Source: Streptomyces griseoluteus (GTDB taxonomy: Bacteria > Actinomycetota > Actinomycetes > Streptomycetales > Streptomycetaceae). Taken from it: a stretch of 56,681 nucleotides of DNA. The notes below the pieces were generated by a model that saw only the letters and a program-made list of their open reading frames with translations, ran no database searches and was not told the origin of the DNA. Position numbers and translations under genes: made by a program. The stretch's first letter is position 1, and every line of letters begins with the position of its first letter. Below are positions 27,134 through 35,615 of the stretch, piece after piece. The stretch covers positions 1-56,681 of the forward strand of contig JOBE01000061.1 in the NCBI GenBank assembly GCA_000717735.1, written 5' to 3'.

Positions 27134-27196
27134 GCGAAATGCGAAACCTTCCGGAGTCTCGGCACGCGCCCGTAACTCCGTGATTTCGCAAATCGA

Positions 27197-27214
27197 CCGC
27201 CTCAATGCGGTCAG
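27197..27214 (-). promoter_or_regulatory. 5'-leader hairpin upstream of the DEAD-box helicase
   Basis: GACCGC-N6-GCGGTC, a perfect 6-bp stem 64 bases before the start codon. The surrounding leader is comparatively A+T-rich. Possible regulatory structure; weak evidence. Confidence 0.35.
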
Positions 27215-27330
27215 CCACGGCTAGGGAGAGTACGCGCCACACGGCGCTCTTCTGTGTCGGCGCCGGGCAATGGGATCAAACGATCTACCACCATACGCAC
27301 CCTCCCCCACCTATGGCAAACCGGACTCCG

Positions 27331-28047
27331 TCACACCGGTCCGACCTGCGGAGACGCCGCCGGCTCGGGGGGCGCCTCCGGCCCGTCCGCCGCCCGCACG
27401 CCACCCATCTGGGTGTCGGGTCCGGGAGACGGCGGATCGGTCGGATTCGAGGTCGGCTCCGGCGTCGGCTCGGGGGTCGGCACCGTCGGCTCCGGGGTCG
27501 GCTCGGGGGTGGGCGCCGTCGGCTCGGGCGTCGGCGTGGATCCGCCGCCTCCCGCACCCGCGGAGCCTCCGGCGCTGCCCCCGCCGCCGTTCCCCCCGCC
27601 GCCGTCCCCGTTCCCGCCGTTTCCGCCGTTCCCGCTCCCCCCGGAGCCGCCCGCACCGCCGGACGGACCGTCCTGACCCCCGCCCGTCGGCTGAGGCTTC
27701 GGCGAGCCGCCGTGACCGCCCGGCCCCTCCACCGGCATCACCGCGCCGGGGGAAGGCTTCGCCGTGCCCGAGGGGGAGCCGCTCGGCACCGGGGACTCCG
27801 TACCCGCGCCGGCCGCGGCCGGTCCGCCCGAGCCGCCCTGCCGCCCGTTCGAGGAGTCGCCGCCGCCGTCCGGGAGTCCGGGCCCGCCGCTCTCGGAACC
27901 GGTCGCCACGCCCCGCTTGGCGCCGGACGCGCCGGGCGCCGGCTTCGCCCCGTCGTCACTCACACTCATACAGCCGCTCAGACCGGCACAGGCCGCGACG
28001 GCCAGCGCGGTGGCGGCCCATCGCACCGGGGTGGGCAAATGGCGCAC
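27331..28047 (-). CDS. Gly/Pro-rich lipoprotein of unknown function
   Basis: 238 aa from GTG 28047, with GGAGG seven bases upstream. A lipoprotein signal ends in LSGC (lipidated Cys at about residue 26). The whole mature protein is low complexity: Gly/Ser-rich with GGSGNGGNGGNG runs, then PTPEPTPEPT repeats, and no globular domain. Composition suggests a flexible wall-spanning stalk. It lies 99 bases downstream of the small zinc protease gene on the same strand. Confidence 0.65.
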   Translation of the reverse strand: MRHLPTPVRWAATALAVAACAGLSGCMSVSDDGAKPAPGASGAKRGVATGSESGGPGLPDGGGDSSNGRQGGSGGPAAAGAGTESPVPSGSPSGTAKPSPGAVMPVEGPGGHGGSPKPQPTGGGQDGPSGGAGGSGGSGNGGNGGNGDGGGGNGGGGSAGGSAGAGGGGSTPTPEPTAPTPEPTPEPTVPTPEPTPEPTSNPTDPPSPGPDTQMGGVRAADGPEAPPEPAASPQVGPV

Positions 28048-28146
28048 GGGGGCACCTCCAGAGGACAGCAGGCAGGAACAGAACGCGTCGCGCTGCCCAA
28101 CTCCCCAGGCGCCACAAGGGACACGGCCCCCGCGCGCCCGCTCGGC

Positions 28147-28497
28147 TCAGCCGTAACCCAGCGCGTGCAGCCGCTCGTCGTCGATGCCGAAGTGGTGGGC
28201 GATCTCGTGGACGACGGTGATCTCGGTCTCCGCGACCACGTCCTCCTTCGACTCGCACATCCGCAGCGTCGGCCCCCGGTAGATCGTGATCCGGTCCGGC
28301 AGCACGCCCGCGTACCACTCCCCGCGCTCGGTCAGCGGCGTCCCCTCGTACAACCCGAGCAGCTCCGGGTCGTCCGGGGACGGCTCGTCCTCGACGAACA
28401 CCGCGACGTTGTCCATCAGCCGCGTCAGTTCCGGCGGGATCCGGTCCAAGGCCTCGGCGACAAGCTCCTCGAACTCCTCGCGCGTCATCTCCAGCAC
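28147..28497 (-). CDS. small zinc metallopeptidase (HExxH family)
   Basis: 116 aa from GTG 28497 with GGGAGA eight bases upstream, giving the usual family start (MLEMTREEFEELVAEALD). The zincin motif HEIAHHFGIDD near residues 97-107 has both His ligands and the downstream Asp. This compact metallopeptidase family is widespread in actinobacteria; its substrate is not known. An in-frame start at 28563 would read through the promoter area of the tRNA cluster on the other strand. Confidence 0.85.
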   Translation of the reverse strand: MLEMTREEFEELVAEALDRIPPELTRLMDNVAVFVEDEPSPDDPELLGLYEGTPLTERGEWYAGVLPDRITIYRGPTLRMCESKEDVVAETEITVVHEIAHHFGIDDERLHALGYG

Positions 28498-28527
28498 GCG
28501 CCCATTCTCCCCCGCCGGGAAACCGTT

Positions 28528-28557
28528 TTGGCGATAGCGGCCGGGATCCCATATGCT
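28528..28557 (+). promoter_or_regulatory. promoter of the tRNA-Glu/Asp/Phe cluster
   Basis: TTGGCG (28528-28533), 18 bases, TATGCT (28552-28557), 45 bases upstream of tRNA-Glu. A good housekeeping-sigma match. Confidence 0.65.
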
Positions 28558-28601
28558 TCTCACGTCCCCGACGCGCTGAGAAGCGCGATGGTGGGCCTAG
28601 A

Positions 28602-28674
28602 GCCCTCATCGTCTAGTGGCCCAGGACGCCGCCCTTTCAAGGCGGTAGCACGGGTTCGAATCCCGTTGGGGGTA
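28602..28674 (+). tRNA. tRNA-Glu (TTC)
   Basis: 73 nt: acceptor GCCCTCA/TGGGGGT with two wobble pairs, anticodon arm CCGCC-CTTTCAA-GGCGG, T arm CGGGTTCGAATCCCG. CCA not encoded. Confidence 0.96.
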
Positions 28675-28684
28675 CGCATTACTC

Positions 28685-28707
28685 TGTGCGAGACTAGTGA
28701 TCGCACA
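28685..28707 (+). other. hairpin in the tRNA-Glu/tRNA-Asp spacer
   Basis: TGTGCGA-N9-TCGCACA, a perfect 7-bp stem between the two tRNAs; probably a processing structure of the polycistronic precursor. Confidence 0.5.
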
Positions 28708-28713
28708 AAGCAA

Positions 28714-28787
28714 GGCTCTGTGGAGCAGTTGGTTAGCTCGCCACCCTGTCAAGGTGGAGGTCGCGGGTTCAAGTCCCGTCAGAGTCG
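28714..28787 (+). tRNA. tRNA-Asp (GTC), copy 1
   Basis: 74 nt: acceptor GGCTCTG/CAGAGTC, anticodon loop CTGTCAA, T arm GCGGGTTCAAGTCCCGT. The body is identical to the second tRNA-Asp at 35168 but the acceptor stem differs by compensating changes. Confidence 0.96.
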
Positions 28788-28809
28788 CTGAAGCTGGAAA
28801 CAGCTTCGT

Positions 28810-28883
28810 GGCTGGGTAGCTCAGTTGGTACGAGCGATCGCCTGAAAAGCGATAGGTCGCCGGTTCGACCCCGGCCCCAGCCA
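28810..28883 (+). tRNA. tRNA-Phe (GAA)
   Basis: 74 nt: acceptor GGCTGGG/CCCAGCC, anticodon arm ATCGC-CTGAAAA-GCGAT, T arm GCCGGTTCGACCCCGGC. Last gene of the cluster. Confidence 0.96.
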
Positions 28884-28889
28884 CAAACA

Positions 28890-28922
28890 GAAGGCCCCGT
28901 TCGAAAGAACGGGGCCTTCTTC
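28890..28922 (+). terminator. terminator of the tRNA-Glu/Asp/Phe cluster
   Basis: AAGGCCCCGTTC-GAAA-GAACGGGGCCTT, a 12-bp stem with a GAAA tetraloop followed by CTTC, seven bases after tRNA-Phe. Confidence 0.9.
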
Positions 28923-28967
28923 GTGTTCCAGGACCGGGAGGACTCCTGGGACCAGGAAGACCGGAGA

Positions 28968-29005
28968 CCGTACGGGGGAGGGGCCCGCGCCCCTCCCCCG
29001 TACGG
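28968..29005 (-). terminator. terminator of the ccdA-type operon
   Basis: A perfect 16-bp stem CCGTACGGGGGAGGGG / CCCCTCCCCCGTACGG immediately after the ccdA stop. Symmetric, so it may act in both directions. Confidence 0.85.
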
Positions 29006-29006
29006 C

Positions 29007-29849
29007 TCACACCTCCTCGCGCTCCCGCGTACGGCTCCCCCGCCTGCCCCGCACCGCGAGCACCAGCGCCACCACGGCCACCACCGCGACGAGCAGCGCC
29101 CAGTCCGGGACCACCTGGCCCAGCGAGGCGACCCGCTGCTCCACCGCGAACGAGTCGTCCACCGAGAGCAGGCCCGGCAGAGCGGTCGTCCCGTCGAAGA
29201 CCAGGAAGAGCGTGCCGAGGGCGACGAAGAACAGGCCCGAGAGCAGCGAGGTCGAGTGGAGCGTCAGGCGGCCGAGCCGGACCGGCCTGCCGCGCAGCCA
29301 GGACCGCCCGCCCAGGTCGTACCGCTCCCAGAGCAGTGCCAGGACGAACAGCGGGACCGCCATGCCGAGCGCGTACACGGCGAGGAGCAGCCCGCCGTAC
29401 GCCGGGCTGCCGCTCAGCGCGGCCACCGTCAGGACGCTGCCGAGGATGGGGCCCGCACAGAAGCCCGCGAGCCCGTAGACCAGGCCGAGGGCGTAGACGG
29501 AGAGCGCCGACGTGGGCCGGATCCGGCCGCTCGCCTCGGCGATCCGGCGGGAGGCGAAACCCAGGCCGAGGATCTGGAGGACGCCGAGCCCGACGATCAG
29601 CCAGCCGCCGACGCTGACGAGCAGGTCCCGGTGGCCGTAGAAGAGGCGGCCCGCGAAGGAACCGGCCGCGCCGAGCGGCACGAGGGTGGTCGCCAGGCCC
29701 GCGTAGAGGATGCCCGTCCTGGCCACCAGCTTCGCGCGCGTGTCGATCGAATACGCGAAGAAGGCGGGCAGGAGCAGGGCGCTGCACGGGCTGAGGAGGG
29801 CGAGCAGCCCGCCGAGGAACGCGGCGAAGTAGCCGATGCCGGAAGTCAC
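29007..29849 (-). CDS. ccdA: CcdA/DsbD-type cytochrome c biogenesis membrane protein
   Basis: 280 aa with six to eight membrane helices, relaying reducing power across the membrane to extracytoplasmic thiols. The conserved half-motifs with redox-type residues LSPCSALLLPAF (Cys near residue 22) and YGLAGFCAGPILGS are present. GTG 29849 overlaps the stop of the thioredoxin-like gene (GTGA). The gene pair thus couples a membrane electron conduit with an exported DsbA-like protein. Confidence 0.88.
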   Translation of the reverse strand: MTSGIGYFAAFLGGLLALLSPCSALLLPAFFAYSIDTRAKLVARTGILYAGLATTLVPLGAAGSFAGRLFYGHRDLLVSVGGWLIVGLGVLQILGLGFASRRIAEASGRIRPTSALSVYALGLVYGLAGFCAGPILGSVLTVAALSGSPAYGGLLLAVYALGMAVPLFVLALLWERYDLGGRSWLRGRPVRLGRLTLHSTSLLSGLFFVALGTLFLVFDGTTALPGLLSVDDSFAVEQRVASLGQVVPDWALLVAVVAVVALVLAVRGRRGSRTREREEV

Positions 29850-30595
29850 GGCCTGGCCTTCGCCGGAGCGCTCTTCGCCGCCTTCGCCGCCGCCTCGATG
29901 GCCTCCGTGAAGGTCTCCAGGGGCTGCGCGCCCGCGATCGGCCGGCCGTTGACCAGGAAGGACGGGGTGGAGGTGGCCCCGAGGGCGTACCCCTGCTCCT
30001 GGTCCGCGCGGACGGCCGCGCGGGCCGCCGCCCCGTCGGTGTCCTTCGCGAACCGGGCCGCGTCGGGGACGCCCGCCTCCTTCGCGAGGGCGGCGAGGCG
30101 GTCCTTGCCGAAGCCCTTCTCCTTGGCGCCCTCGGCGTAGGCGGCCTTGTGGAACTCCCAGAACCGGCCCTGCTGCCCGGCCGCCCAGGAGGCGCGGGCG
30201 ACGGCCTCCGACTCCTCGCCGAAGATCGGGAAGTTCCGCCACTCGATGCGCAGGGTGCCGTTCTCCACGTACTTCTCGATGAGGAGCGGCTCGGTGTCCC
30301 GGGCGAACTTCCCGCAGTAGCCGCACTTGAAGTCGGCGTACTCGATGAGCACGACGGGCGCGTCGGCGCGGCCGAGGGCGAGCTTGTCGGAGGCGTCGCG
30401 GCGGGCGTACGCCTCCAGTTCGGCGTAGACGCCGGCGGAGGGGTCGGCGGAGACCTCGGCGACGGCCGAGGAGCTGGCCACGGAGCCGGAGGCGCCGGGC
30501 GAGGACGGCTTGGTGGCGGTGTACGAGACGACGCCGAGCAGGACGGCGGCGACGGCGACCCCGGAGACGACGGCGATCGGCTTGGACTTGGACAT
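29846..30595 (-). CDS. DsbA-like membrane-anchored thioredoxin-fold oxidoreductase
   Basis: 249 aa from ATG 30595, GGAG nine bases upstream. An N-terminal signal-anchor (about residues 7-27, IAVVSGVAVAAVLLGVVSYTAT) leads to a linker and a DsbA/DSBA-like thioredoxin domain with the redox pair CGYC near residue 94 (DFKCGYCGKF) and cis-Pro segment STPSFLVNGRPI. It probably forms or reshuffles disulfides in exported proteins, with ccdA downstream as partner. An Ala/Lys-rich tail ends the protein. Confidence 0.88.
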   Translation of the reverse strand: MSKSKPIAVVSGVAVAAVLLGVVSYTATKPSSPGASGSVASSSAVAEVSADPSAGVYAELEAYARRDASDKLALGRADAPVVLIEYADFKCGYCGKFARDTEPLLIEKYVENGTLRIEWRNFPIFGEESEAVARASWAAGQQGRFWEFHKAAYAEGAKEKGFGKDRLAALAKEAGVPDAARFAKDTDGAAARAAVRADQEQGYALGATSTPSFLVNGRPIAGAQPLETFTEAIEAAAKAAKSAPAKARP

Positions 30596-30649
30596 GCGGA
30601 AGCGCTCCTGAGGAGAAAAAGGGGAGGACGAGGGAGGACGGCCGTCCGT

Positions 30650-31000
30650 CTACACCCTCAGGACCGACAGCTCCACGGGAGACAGCTGTACGCGCGCGGG
30701 TGGCTCCCGCCCCGCCGACACACCCCGGCCGCCCGGATCCGGCACGCGGACCCCGCACGGCTCCCGGTCCGCGGCGAGGGCCGGCAGCAGCTCGGCGAAC
30801 CCCTGCGCACGCGGTGGGACGACGGGACCCGTGGCCCCCGCGTCCACGGGGTGGCCGGGGTCGCAGCCCGGCACGGCCGCGCCCACGACCACGGGGGCGA
30901 CCGCCTGGGGCGTACCCGTCGTCACTCCGCAGACCAGGAGGCCGAGCACCAGGCCCATCAGCGCGACGAACGCCGCCGGCGCGCGGGTGGTGCGGAACAT
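30650..31000 (-). CDS. small exported hypothetical protein
   Basis: 116 aa from ATG 31000 with GGAGAGG six bases upstream. One hydrophobic segment (about residues 10-27, AFVALMGLVLGLLVCGVTTG) acts as signal or anchor. The remainder is Pro/Val-rich with Cys at about 46 and 82 and no domain I recognise. It precedes the DsbA-like gene by 54 bases on the same strand and is likely the first gene of that operon; a pair of Cys residues would suit a client or partner of the thiol system (inference). Confidence 0.6.
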   Translation of the reverse strand: MFRTTRAPAAFVALMGLVLGLLVCGVTTGTPQAVAPVVVGAAVPGCDPGHPVDAGATGPVVPPRAQGFAELLPALAADREPCGVRVPDPGGRGVSAGREPPARVQLSPVELSVLRV

Positions 31001-31121
31001 GCGAAACCTCTCCGTCCGGGCGGCGTGCCCGAAATAGTACGCACTCGATCACCGGCCCCGGTGAGGCCGGTCGTAAATCGGTTCGCCGCTTCTCGGCCGC
31101 AGGTGCGATCCTGGATTCCGT

Positions 31122-34100
31122 ATGTCTACTTCCTTCGCCGCCCTCCAGTCCGTCCTGGCCGAGGTCTCGCTGCGGGACTCCCACCGGCTCGGCCGCCGTC
31201 TCGAAGGCGCCCGCCGCATCCGCAAGCCCGAGGCCCGCGAGGCCGTCCTGGACGAGATCGCCGCAGAGGCGGCCAAGGCCAAGGAGCGCGTCGACGGGCG
31301 CGCCTCCCGCGTGCCCGCGGTCACCTATCCCGAGCAGCTGCCCGTCTCGCAGAAGAAGGACGAGATCCTGGAGGCGATACGCGACCACCAGGTCGTGATC
31401 GTCGCCGGTGAGACGGGTTCCGGAAAGACCACCCAGATCCCGAAGATCTGCCTGGAGCTCGGCCGGGGCGTCCGGGGCATGATCGGGCACACCCAGCCCC
31501 GCCGGATCGCCGCCCGCACGGTCGCCGAGCGCGTCGCCGAGGAGCTGCGGACCCCACTCGGCGAGGCCGTCGGCTGGAAGGTCCGGTTCACCGACCAGGT
31601 GAACCCCGAGGCGACCTTCGTGAAGCTGATGACGGACGGCATCCTGCTCGCCGAGATCCAGACGGACCGCGAGCTGCGCGCCTACGACACGATCATCATC
31701 GACGAGGCCCACGAGCGGTCCCTCAACATCGACTTCCTGCTCGGCTATCTGGCCCAGCTGCTCCCGAAGCGCCCCGACCTCAAGGTCGTGATCACCTCCG
31801 CGACGATCGACCCGGAGCGTTTCTCCCGCCACTTCGGCGACGCCCCGATCGTCGAGGTCAGCGGGCGTACGTACCCGGTCGAGGTCCGTTATCGCCCTCT
31901 ACTCGAGGGAGACGCCGAGGACGCGGCGGAGTCGGACCGCGACCAGATCACCGCGATCTGCGAGGCCGTCGACGAGCTGCAGTCCGAGGGCCCCGGCGAC
32001 GTCCTGGTCTTCCTCTCCGGCGAGCGCGAGATCCGCGACACCGCGGACGCGCTCCTGAAGCGGAACCTCCGCAACACCGAGGTCCTCCCCCTCTACGCGC
32101 GCCTGTCCCACGCCGAGCAGCACCGGGTCTTCCAGGCGCACTCCGGCCGCCGGATCGTGCTCGCCACGAACGTCGCCGAGACCTCGCTGACCGTCCCCGG
32201 CATCAAGTACGTGATCGACCCGGGCACCGCCCGCATCTCCCGCTACTCGCACCGCACCAAGGTGCAGCGGCTGCCGATCGAGCCGGTCAGCCAGGCGAGC
32301 GCCAACCAGCGCAAGGGACGTTGCGGCCGTACGTCCGACGGCATCTGCATCCGGCTGTACTCGGAGGACGACTTCCTCACCCGGCCGGAGTTCACGGACG
32401 CGGAGATCCTCCGTACGAACCTGGCCTCCGTCATCCTCCAGATGACCGCCGCCGGACTCGGCGAGATCGAGAAGTTCCCCTTCATCGACCCGCCGGACCA
32501 CCGGAACATCCGGGACGGCGTGCAGCTCCTCCAGGAGCTCGGCGCGATCGACCCGACCGAGAAGGATCCCAAGAAGCGGCTCACCCCGCAGGGCCGGAAG
32601 CTCTCCCAGCTGCCCGTCGACCCGCGGCTGGCCCGGATGGTCCTGGAGGCCGACAAGAACGGCTGTGTCCGCGAGGTCATGGTGATCGCGGCGGCGCTGT
32701 CCATCCAGGACCCGCGCGAGCGGCCGGCCGAGAAGCAGACGCAGGCCGACCAGCAGCACGCCCGCTTCAAGGACGAGACCAGCGACTTCCTCGCCTATCT
32801 GAACCTCTGGCGGTACGTCCGCGAGCAGCAGAAGGAGCGCGGTTCCAGCTCCTTCCGCCGGATGTGCAAGCAGGAGTACCTGAACTTCCTGCGCATCCGG
32901 GAGTGGCAGGACATCTACGCGCAGCTGCGGACGGTCGCCAAGCAGCTGGGCATCCACGTCAACGAGGAGGACGCGCCGGAGCAGTCCGTGCACGTCTCGC
33001 TCCTCGCCGGTCTGCTCTCGCACATCGGCATGAAGGACGTGAAGGAGGGCGCGAAGAACGACTACCTGGGCGCCCGCAGCGCCAAGTTCGCGATCTTCCC
33101 CGGTTCGGCGCTCTTCAAGAAGCCCCCGCGTTTCGTCATGTCCGCCGAACTGGTGGAGACCTCGCGCCTGTGGGCCCGGGTCAACGCGCGCGTGGAGCCC
33201 GAGTGGATCGAGCCGCTCGCCCAGCACCTGGTGAAGAAGACGTACAGCGAGCCGCACTGGGAGAAGGACCAGGCGGCCGTGATGGCCTTCGAGAAGGTGA
33301 CGCTGTACGGCGTGCCGATCATCGCCGACCGCAAGGTGAACTACGGCCGGATCGACCCGGAGGTCTCCCGGGACCTGTTCATCAGGAACGCGCTCGTCGA
33401 GGGCGACTGGCGCACCCACCACAAGTTCTTCTCGGACAACCGCAAGCTCCTCACCGAGGTCGAGGAGCTGGAGCACCGGGCCCGCCGCCGGGACATCCTC
33501 GTCGACGACGAGACGCTGTTCGACTTCTACGACAAGCGCGTCCCCGAGCACGTGGTGTCCGGCGCCCACTTCGACTCCTGGTGGAAGCACAAGCGCCACG
33601 AGCAGCCGGAGTTCCTCGACTTCGAGCGCGAGATGCTCATCAACGAGAAGGCCGCCGGGGTCACCAAGGACGACTACCCGGACTCGTGGCGGCAGGGTCC
33701 GCTGAAGTTCCGGGTGACGTACCAGTTCGAGCCCGGCGCGGACGCCGACGGCGTGACCGTCCACATCCCGCTCCAGGTGCTCAACCAGGTCACGGACGAG
33801 GGCTTCGAGTGGCAGATCCCGGGTCTGCGGGCTGAGGTCGTCACCGAGCTGATCCGCTCCCTGCCGAAGCCGATCCGCCGGCACTACGTGCCCGCGCCGA
33901 ACTTCGCGAGCCGCTTCCTCGACGTCGTCGTGCCCGTGCAGGAACCGCTGGACGGCGCGCTCGCCCGCGAGCTGCAGCGGATGGTCGGCGTCCCGGTCAC
34001 CGCCGAGGACTTCGACTGGGCGAAGGTGCCCGAGCACCTCAAGGTGACGTTCCGGATCGTCGACGAGCGGCGCCGCAAGCTCGCCGAGGACAAGGACCTG

Positions 34101-35069
34101 GAGACGCTGCGGCTCCAGCTGCGCCCCAAGGCCCGTAAGGCCCTCTCACAGGCCGCGGCGGCCGCCACGGCGGGCCCTGACGGCTCCGGGCCCTCCCTGG
34201 AGCGCACGGGGCTCACCGAGTGGACGATCGGGACGCTCACGAAGGTCTTCGAGACCAAGCGGGGCGGGCAGCCGGTCAAGGCGTACCCGGCGCTCGTGGA
34301 CGAGGGCGCGACCGTCGCCGTACGCCTCTTCGACACGGAGGCCGAGCAGGCGCAGGCGATGTGGCGGGGCACCCGGAAGCTGGTCATGCTGAACATCCCG
34401 GTGAACCCGGCGAAGTTCGCCTCGGACAAACTGACCAACCAGCAGAAGCTGGCCCTGTCCTCGAACCCGCACGGCTCGATCCAGGCCCTCTTCGACGACT
34501 GCGCGACCGCGGCCGCCGACAAGCTGATCGCGGACCACGGCGGCCCGGCGTGGGACGAGGAGTCCTTCCGGAAGCTGTACGACAAGGTCCGCGCGGACCT
34601 CGTCGACACGACCGTACGGACGGTGGGCCAGGTCCAGCAGATCCTGGCGGCCTGGCAGGCCTGTGAGCGCCGGCTGAAGTCGACGAACAGCCTGGCACTG
34701 ATCGACAACCTGAGCGACGTGCGCGCGCAGCTGGCGTGGCTGATGCCGGCCGGCTTCGTCACCCGTACGGGGCTGAAGCGGCTGCCCGACCTGATGCGCT
34801 ACCTGGTGGCGGTGGACCGGCGGCTCCAGCAGATGCCGGCCGGGGTGCAGCGGGACACCACCCGGATGGAGAAGGTCCGGGAGATGCAGGACGAGTACGC
34901 CTGGCTGCTGGAACAGCTCCCGAAGGGCCGGCCGGTGCCGTCCGAGGTCACCGACATCCGCTGGATGATCGAGGAGCTGCGGGTGAGCTACTTCGCACAC
35001 GCGCTCGGCACGGCGTACCCCGTCTCGGACAAGCGGATCGTGAAGGCGATCGACGCGGCGGCCCCCTGA
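31122..35069 (+). CDS. hrpA: ATP-dependent helicase HrpA (DEAH box)
   Basis: 1315 aa, the usual HrpA size. Motifs in order: Walker A GETGSGKTT at about residue 97, TQPRRIAA, DEAHERSLN (about 190), SATID, the helicase C motifs ATNVAETSLTVPG and QRKGRCGR, then the HA2/OB-NTPase domain and the DUF3418 C-terminal half with YFAHALGTAYPVS. E. coli HrpA acts on RNA and in rescue of collided ribosomes. ATG 31122 gives a standard N-terminus; no clear ribosome site precedes it. It stands alone on the plus strand, followed by tRNA-Asp. Confidence 0.96.
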   Translation: MSTSFAALQSVLAEVSLRDSHRLGRRLEGARRIRKPEAREAVLDEIAAEAAKAKERVDGRASRVPAVTYPEQLPVSQKKDEILEAIRDHQVVIVAGETGSGKTTQIPKICLELGRGVRGMIGHTQPRRIAARTVAERVAEELRTPLGEAVGWKVRFTDQVNPEATFVKLMTDGILLAEIQTDRELRAYDTIIIDEAHERSLNIDFLLGYLAQLLPKRPDLKVVITSATIDPERFSRHFGDAPIVEVSGRTYPVEVRYRPLLEGDAEDAAESDRDQITAICEAVDELQSEGPGDVLVFLSGEREIRDTADALLKRNLRNTEVLPLYARLSHAEQHRVFQAHSGRRIVLATNVAETSLTVPGIKYVIDPGTARISRYSHRTKVQRLPIEPVSQASANQRKGRCGRTSDGICIRLYSEDDFLTRPEFTDAEILRTNLASVILQMTAAGLGEIEKFPFIDPPDHRNIRDGVQLLQELGAIDPTEKDPKKRLTPQGRKLSQLPVDPRLARMVLEADKNGCVREVMVIAAALSIQDPRERPAEKQTQADQQHARFKDETSDFLAYLNLWRYVREQQKERGSSSFRRMCKQEYLNFLRIREWQDIYAQLRTVAKQLGIHVNEEDAPEQSVHVSLLAGLLSHIGMKDVKEGAKNDYLGARSAKFAIFPGSALFKKPPRFVMSAELVETSRLWARVNARVEPEWIEPLAQHLVKKTYSEPHWEKDQAAVMAFEKVTLYGVPIIADRKVNYGRIDPEVSRDLFIRNALVEGDWRTHHKFFSDNRKLLTEVEELEHRARRRDILVDDETLFDFYDKRVPEHVVSGAHFDSWWKHKRHEQPEFLDFEREMLINEKAAGVTKDDYPDSWRQGPLKFRVTYQFEPGADADGVTVHIPLQVLNQVTDEGFEWQIPGLRAEVVTELIRSLPKPIRRHYVPAPNFASRFLDVVVPVQEPLDGALARELQRMVGVPVTAEDFDWAKVPEHLKVTFRIVDERRRKLAEDKDLETLRLQLRPKARKALSQAAAAATAGPDGSGPSLERTGLTEWTIGTLTKVFETKRGGQPVKAYPALVDEGATVAVRLFDTEAEQAQAMWRGTRKLVMLNIPVNPAKFASDKLTNQQKLALSSNPHGSIQALFDDCATAAADKLIADHGGPAWDEESFRKLYDKVRADLVDTTVRTVGQVQQILAAWQACERRLKSTNSLALIDNLSDVRAQLAWLMPAGFVTRTGLKRLPDLMRYLVAVDRRLQQMPAGVQRDTTRMEKVREMQDEYAWLLEQLPKGRPVPSEVTDIRWMIEELRVSYFAHALGTAYPVSDKRIVKAIDAAAP

Positions 35070-35102
35070 CCGGGGTCCTCGTCGCCCCCGTCCGCCGGTG
35101 AG

Positions 35103-35132
35103 TTCGACCAGACCGCTGACCTGCTGTACAGT
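35103..35132 (+). promoter_or_regulatory. promoter of tRNA-Asp copy 2
   Basis: TTCGAC (35103-35108), 18-base spacer, TACAGT (35127-35132), 36 bases before the tRNA. Confidence 0.6.
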
Positions 35133-35167
35133 CTTTCTCGCAGCCACTTACGAGAGGCCGCAAGCAA

Positions 35168-35241
35168 GGACCTGTGGAGCAGTTGGTTAGCTCGCCACCC
35201 TGTCAAGGTGGAGGTCGCGGGTTCAAGTCCCGTCAGGTTCG
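35168..35241 (+). tRNA. tRNA-Asp (GTC), copy 2
   Basis: 74 nt: acceptor GGACCTG/CAGGTTC, same D, anticodon and T arms as copy 1 at 28714. Positions 3:70 and 4:69 differ between the copies as compensated base pairs. Confidence 0.96.
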
Positions 35242-35248
35242 CTTCACC

Positions 35249-35280
35249 GAAAGGCCCGCATCGCGAGATGCGGGCCTTTC
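35249..35280 (+). terminator. terminator of tRNA-Asp copy 2
   Basis: GAAAGGCCCGCATC-GCGA-GATGCGGGCCTTTC, 14-bp perfect stem with a GCGA tetraloop. Confidence 0.9.
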
Positions 35281-35287
35281 GTCGTGT

Positions 35288-35330
35288 TCCGGTGTTCGTT
35301 GCGGTCCGGTGTTCGTTGCGGTCCGGTGTC
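35288..35330 (+). repeat. 17-bp tandem repeat (2.5 copies)
   Basis: TCCGGTGTTCGTTGCGG occurs at 35288-35304 and 35305-35321, followed by a partial third copy TCCGGTGT. It lies just after the tRNA terminator. Confidence 0.85.
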
Positions 35331-35402
35331 TTGACGGGGCCGGGCGCCCGCCGGTACCCCGGACATCAGGGAATCGGTGGCCCACACCGGAGGTGGTCGC
35401 GC

Positions 35403-35615
35403 ATGGCCGCGGCGTCCGCAGCACGGCACGAGACACGAGCGCTGCTGCGCGCCCATCTGGCGGCTGCTTCCCGCTACGGACACCTCACGCGTCACTGCGT
35501 GGTCTGCCATCGCCTCCTGCGGCTCTCCATGGAGCTCGCGGAGGCCGGGGAGCCCGAGGAGCAGCCGCCGGCTGCGGGCTCGGCCGCAGGGGACGAAAGT
35601 CCCACCGACCCATGA
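35403..35615 (+). CDS. DUF6274-type small protein
   Basis: 70 aa from ATG 35403; GGAGG lies nine bases upstream. Helical N-terminal half with HETRALLRAHLAAASRYGHLTRHCVVCHRLLRL, containing a CxxC (HCVVCHR, residues about 32-35) flanked by His, possibly a metal-binding pair; the C-terminus is acidic and disordered. It resembles the short Streptomyces proteins annotated DUF6274 beside bldC (from memory). It converges on bldC. Function unknown. Confidence 0.75.
   Translation: MAAASAARHETRALLRAHLAAASRYGHLTRHCVVCHRLLRLSMELAEAGEPEEQPPAAGSAAGDESPTDP

Noticed and set aside
24830..27175. 781-codon open frame on the plus strand opposite the DEAD-box helicase
   Set aside because: It is a frame opposite the repetitive helicase gene, giving monotonous VTAEATGRTV repeats; no ribosome site or family match.
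28606..29787. 393-codon minus-strand frame with GVEPATYRFSG and related stretches
   Set aside because: It reads antisense across the tRNA-Glu/Asp/Phe cluster and out of frame through ccdA; such motifs are typical mistranslated tRNA.
31899..34037. 712-codon open frame opposite hrpA
   Set aside because: Shadow frame; the hrpA motifs on the plus strand are unambiguous.
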